From positions 1,976,501 to 2,040,500 of the forward strand of contig NZ_CP018866.1 in the NCBI RefSeq assembly GCF_002250055.1: a DNA stretch of 64,000 bases, written 5' to 3'. Origin of the DNA: Sutcliffiella cohnii (GTDB lineage Bacteria; Bacillota; Bacilli; Bacillales; Bacillaceae_I). How positions within the stretch are numbered: the stretch's first letter is position 1; each line of letters opens with the position of its first letter. This document shows, in pieces, positions 61,072 to 64,000 of this stretch. The notes beneath the pieces were generated by a model. The model was not told the DNA's origin, made no database searches, and saw only the letters and a list, made by a program, of their open reading frames with translations. The translations under genes and the position numbers were made by a program.

Positions 61072-62364
61072 GTGAAAACTACTATTGCAGAAGTACATAA
61101 GTATGTAGATCAAGAAGTAACCATCGGTGCATGGATTGCAAATAAACGTTCTAGTGGTAAAATTGCATTTTTACAATTACGTGACGGAACAGGTTTTATT
61201 CAAGGAGTAGTTGTAAAAGCAGAAGTTAACGAGGAAGTATTCCAAAAGGCTAAAAGTATAACACAAGAATCTTCTTTATATGTTACAGGGATGATAAAAG
61301 TCGATGAGCGTTCACCTTTAGGTTACGAGCTTCTTGTTACGAATATGGAAGTAATACATGAGGCAGTTGACTATCCAATTACACCAAAAAATCATGGCAC
61401 TGAATTTTTAATGGACAACCGTCATTTATGGCTCCGTTCTAAAAGACAACATGCTGTTATGAAAATCCGTAACGAAGTTATACGTGCAACATACGAATAT
61501 TATAATCAAAATGGTTTCACAAAAGTTGATCCACCAATTTTAACTGGAAGTGCACCAGAAGGAACAACTGAACTTTTTAATACAAAATATTTTGATGAAG
61601 ATGCTTATTTATCTCAAAGTGGCCAGTTATACATGGAAGCTGCAGCTATGGCGTTAGGTAAAGTATTTTCATTCGGACCAACTTTCCGTGCAGAAAAGTC
61701 TAAAACTCGACGTCATTTAATTGAATTTTGGATGATTGAACCAGAAATGGCATTTTATACACATGAAGAAAGTTTAAAGGTGCAAGAAGAGTACGTTTCA
61801 TATCTTGTACAATCCGTGTTAAAAAATTGCAAATTAGAGTTAGGTGTACTTGGAAGAGATACTTCAAAACTTGAACAAGTACAAGCTCCATTTCCTAGAA
61901 TTACATATGATGACGCAATTAAATTATTGCACGAGAAAGGTTTCGATGATATTCAATGGGGTGATGATTTTGGTGCTCCTCATGAAACGGCTATTGCAGA
62001 ATCATTTGATAAACCGGTTTTCATCATTCATTATCCAACTGCATTAAAACCGTTTTATATGCAACCACATCCAGAACGTGAAGATGTTGTCTTATGTGCG
62101 GATTTAATTGCTCCTGAAGGATATGGAGAAATTATCGGAGGTTCTGAAAGAATTCACGATTACGAGTTAATGAAACAACGTATGGAAGAGCATGATTTAG
62201 ATCCAGCAGCATATGACTGGTATTTACAATTGAGTAAATACGGTTCCGTACCTCACTCTGGCTTCGGTCTAGGTCTAGAACGTACGATAGCATGGATTAG
62301 TGGTATTGAACACGTTAGGGAAGCAATTCCGTTCCCAAGATTGTTAAATCGTCTATATCCATAA
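61072..62364 (+). CDS. asnS: Asparaginyl-tRNA synthetase
   Basis: A 430-residue class IIb synthetase. OB-fold anticodon domain ([20 protein letters not shown]), then motif 2 [20 protein letters not shown] and motif 3 [14 protein letters not shown]. Charges tRNA-Asn with asparagine. GTG start after CGGAGGG. Follows aspB in the B. subtilis order. Confidence 0.97.
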   Translation: MKTTIAEVHKYVDQEVTIGAWIANKRSSGKIAFLQLRDGTGFIQGVVVKAEVNEEVFQKAKSITQESSLYVTGMIKVDERSPLGYELLVTNMEVIHEAVDYPITPKNHGTEFLMDNRHLWLRSKRQHAVMKIRNEVIRATYEYYNQNGFTKVDPPILTGSAPEGTTELFNTKYFDEDAYLSQSGQLYMEAAAMALGKVFSFGPTFRAEKSKTRRHLIEFWMIEPEMAFYTHEESLKVQEEYVSYLVQSVLKNCKLELGVLGRDTSKLEQVQAPFPRITYDDAIKLLHEKGFDDIQWGDDFGAPHETAIAESFDKPVFIIHYPTALKPFYMQPHPEREDVVLCADLIAPEGYGEIIGGSERIHDYELMKQRMEEHDLDPAAYDWYLQLSKYGSVPHSGFGLGLERTIAWISGIEHVREAIPFPRLLNRLYP

Positions 62365-62375
62365 TATATAAGGAA

Positions 62376-62412
62376 AAACGACCACTATACATTGCTTAGT
62401 GGTCGTTTCTTA
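62376..62412 (+). terminator. Terminator of asnS
   Basis: AAACGACCACTA pairs perfectly with TAGTGGTCGTTT across nine bases, then CTTAGTTTT. Confidence 0.85.
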
Positions 62413-62505
62413 GTTTTCATTATTTTTACTTAATGCTAGTATACTAATATTTCCTTAGAAGCTTTCCTCTTTATTTGTTATACTAAGGTAGAGGTGTTTT
62501 GTCAC

Positions 62506-63213
62506 ATGATAAAAGATGATTTTATTCAGTTCCTAGAAGAAGGGAACTTATCGATTCCAAAATTTTTATTATCTAACTATACGAAACTAGGATTAAACGA
62601 AACAGAATTTATCCTGCTATTACACATACACTCCTTTTTAGAAAGTGGTAAAACTTTCCCAACTCCAATGGAAATTGCCGACTTAATGACAATTTCTCCA
62701 TCCGATTGCATGGAAACCATTCGTCATTTATTGAAAAAAGGATATTTAACTATTTCAGATGAGATGGATGAGTTAAATATAAAATATGAGAGATATTCGT
62801 TACAACCGCTATGGGAAAAAATGATTCAATACATGATGGAAAGAAAGCAAATTGAAAAAATTCAACATACCGAAGAGGAAGAGGTAAGTCTATACACTAT
62901 TTTTGAAAAAGAGTTTGCTAGGCCACTTTCACCATTTGAATGTGAATCGTTATCGTTGTGGATTGATCAAGATGAACACGATACTTCCGTTATTAAAGCA
63001 GCATTGCGAGAAGCGGTTTTAAGTGGAAAGCTAAATTTCCGTTATATCGATCGAATTTTATTTGAGTGGAAAAAGAATGGTATAAAAACGGTTGATCAAG
63101 CAAAAGAGTACAGTAAGAAATTTCGAAAATACCAATTACAACAAAAGAAAACGGCAGTTGGACATGAAAAGGAACAAACTAATACAGTCCCTTTTTATAA
63201 CTGGCTCGATTAA
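62506..63213 (+). CDS. dnaD: Primosomal replication protein DnaD
   Basis: A 235-residue DnaD: N-terminal winged helix (DFIQFLEEGNLSIPKFLLSN, IADLMTISPSDCMETIRHLL) and DDBH2 domain with FEKEFARPLSPFECESLSLW and the YIDRILFEWKKNGIKT motif. It loads the helicase at oriC and stalled forks with DnaA/DnaB. ATG 62506 nine bases after GAGGTG. Confidence 0.95.
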   Translation: MIKDDFIQFLEEGNLSIPKFLLSNYTKLGLNETEFILLLHIHSFLESGKTFPTPMEIADLMTISPSDCMETIRHLLKKGYLTISDEMDELNIKYERYSLQPLWEKMIQYMMERKQIEKIQHTEEEEVSLYTIFEKEFARPLSPFECESLSLWIDQDEHDTSVIKAALREAVLSGKLNFRYIDRILFEWKKNGIKTVDQAKEYSKKFRKYQLQQKKTAVGHEKEQTNTVPFYNWLD

Positions 63214-63236
63214 AGTAGTTTTGAGGTGTAATTATT

Positions 63237-63890
63237 ATGTTAAATTTAAAACAAGTTAGACATTGTTTAGATACTTTTGAGGACATGTTTCCAGAAGCGC
63301 ATTGTGAATTAGTTCATAAAAACCCTTTTGAACTAGTAATTGCTGTTCTATTATCTGCACAATGTACAGATGTATTAGTTAATAAAGTAACGAAAGAATT
63401 ATTCCAAAAATATGAAACACCTGAAGACTATTTGGCAGTTTCATTAGAAGAATTACAAGATGATATACGCTCTATTGGCCTTTATCGAAATAAAGCGAAA
63501 AACATTCAAAAACTATGCCAACTATTATTAGATGACTATAATGGACAAGTACCAAATGAACGAGATGAACTAATGAAATTACCTGGTGTAGGAAGAAAAA
63601 CAGCAAATGTAGTCGTATCTGTTGCTTTTGGAATACCTGCTATTGCTGTAGATACTCATGTAGAGAGAATTAGTAAACGACTAGGCATTTGTCGTTGGAA
63701 AGATAACGTACTAGAAGTAGAAGAGACTTTAATGAGAAAAGTACCACGAGAAGAGTGGTCAGATACTCATCATCGTATGATTTTCTTTGGCCGCTATCAT
63801 TGTAAAGCACAATCTCCACAATGTGATAAATGCCCATTATTAGATTTATGTCGAGAAGGAAAGAAGCGTATGAAGGGGAAAAGCGCATAA
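63237..63890 (+). CDS. nth: Endonuclease III
   Basis: A 217-residue base-excision DNA glycosylase/AP lyase. Helix-hairpin-helix LPGVGRKTANVVVSV with catalytic Lys, catalytic Asp in AVDTHVERISK, and four iron-sulfur cysteines in the C-x6-C-x2-C-x5-C pattern (YHCKAQSPQC, DKCPLLDLC). Removes oxidised pyrimidines. GAGGTG before ATG; 23 bases after dnaD. Confidence 0.97.
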   Translation: MLNLKQVRHCLDTFEDMFPEAHCELVHKNPFELVIAVLLSAQCTDVLVNKVTKELFQKYETPEDYLAVSLEELQDDIRSIGLYRNKAKNIQKLCQLLLDDYNGQVPNERDELMKLPGVGRKTANVVVSVAFGIPAIAVDTHVERISKRLGICRWKDNVLEVEETLMRKVPREEWSDTHHRMIFFGRYHCKAQSPQCDKCPLLDLCREGKKRMKGKSA

Positions 63891-64000
63891 ATGGATATAA
63901 CAGTACCTACTTCTTTTCAACGCGAACCTTTTTATAAAACAGGGGACACAATAACGACATCAGAACAATGGAACGGTTTATTTATAGATTTGCCATCATT
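63891..64000 (+). CDS. ypoC: YpoC-like protein, N-terminal part
   Basis: Directly after nth, with ATG 63891 on the base following the nth stop; 36 codons are in the window before its end. Position matches B. subtilis ypoC after nth, and the readable start (MDITVPTSFQREPFY) is all that is seen. Function unknown. Ribosome site AAGGGG lies 15 bases upstream. Confidence 0.75.
   Translation, partial: MDITVPTSFQREPFYKTGDTITTSEQWNGLFIDLPS

Noticed and set aside
1..64000. CRISPR arrays, tRNA or rRNA genes, prophage
   Set aside because: No regularly spaced direct repeats, cloverleaf ends or phage structural genes were seen on either strand; short tRNAs could still be missed by eye.

Overview
The window is chromosomal DNA of a low-GC Gram-positive spore former of the Bacillaceae. 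Three things point there: long runs of genes in Bacillus subtilis order (cheV-ykyB-ykuE-fadH-ykuI-ykuJ-ykuK-ykuL-ccpC-dapH-dapL-ykuS-ykuT, then dinG-ypmA-ypmB-aspB-asnS-dnaD-nth-ypoC), AGGAGG-type ribosome binding sites with frequent TTG/GTG starts, and spore genes (a YjcZ-family microprotein and a SleL/YaaH cortex enzyme). The species cannot be named from the sequence. No rRNA, tRNA, CRISPR array, phage or intact insertion sequence was seen.

Layout. 1-9 kb: end of metY and metX (methionine), CIRCE-controlled htpG, unknown small proteins, a GC-rich array of fold-back repeats (5052-5477), a two-gene NatAB-like ABC exporter (minus strand) and aminopeptidase ampS. 9-17 kb: YjcZ-type protein, a lipoprotein amidase, a YdcF-like protein, sleL, lipoproteins, a GNAT acetyltransferase, a membrane protein and two overlapping Nudix genes. 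17-20.7 kb: a tightly coupled operon of beta-propeller lipoprotein, response regulator, histidine kinase and FixH/YtkA-like lipoprotein. 20.8-28.5 kb: GNAT, bactofilin, D,D-carboxypeptidase, PNPOx-like protein, an EAL protein with a damaged active site, and a membrane-anchored alpha/beta hydrolase. 28.6-32.4 kb: trehalose operon (EIIA, treP, treA) behind a perfect palindromic operator, with no treR in the window. 32.6-50.9 kb: the cheV-to-ykuT block, with insertions relative to B. subtilis (LysM protein, MFS pump, VOC protein, TSUP transporter, DUF368/PopT-like protein). 51.4-55 kb: a heterodimeric ABC exporter. 55.3 kb to the end: the dinG-to-ypoC block.

How the genes work together. dapH and dapL make diaminopimelate by the acetyl route for peptidoglycan and spores; the DUF368 protein just upstream may recycle the lipid carrier of the same pathway. 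ccpC carries its own operator and shares it with a divergent TSUP gene. DarB/YkuL links c-di-AMP to the stringent response. The trehalose operon has its own EIIA.

Most notable observations: a DinG orthologue with an intact exonuclease active site but every helicase motif I looked for lost, followed 25 bases later by a ComEC-like metallo-beta-lactamase-fold protein that has lost its metal ligands; two EAL proteins with altered catalytic motifs; a VOC gene with no ATG/GTG/TTG start; a three-unit fold-back repeat array ending on a stop codon; and the propeller-TCS-FixH operon. Start sites were chosen by eye from ribosome binding sites; functions rest on remembered family motifs, not on searches.
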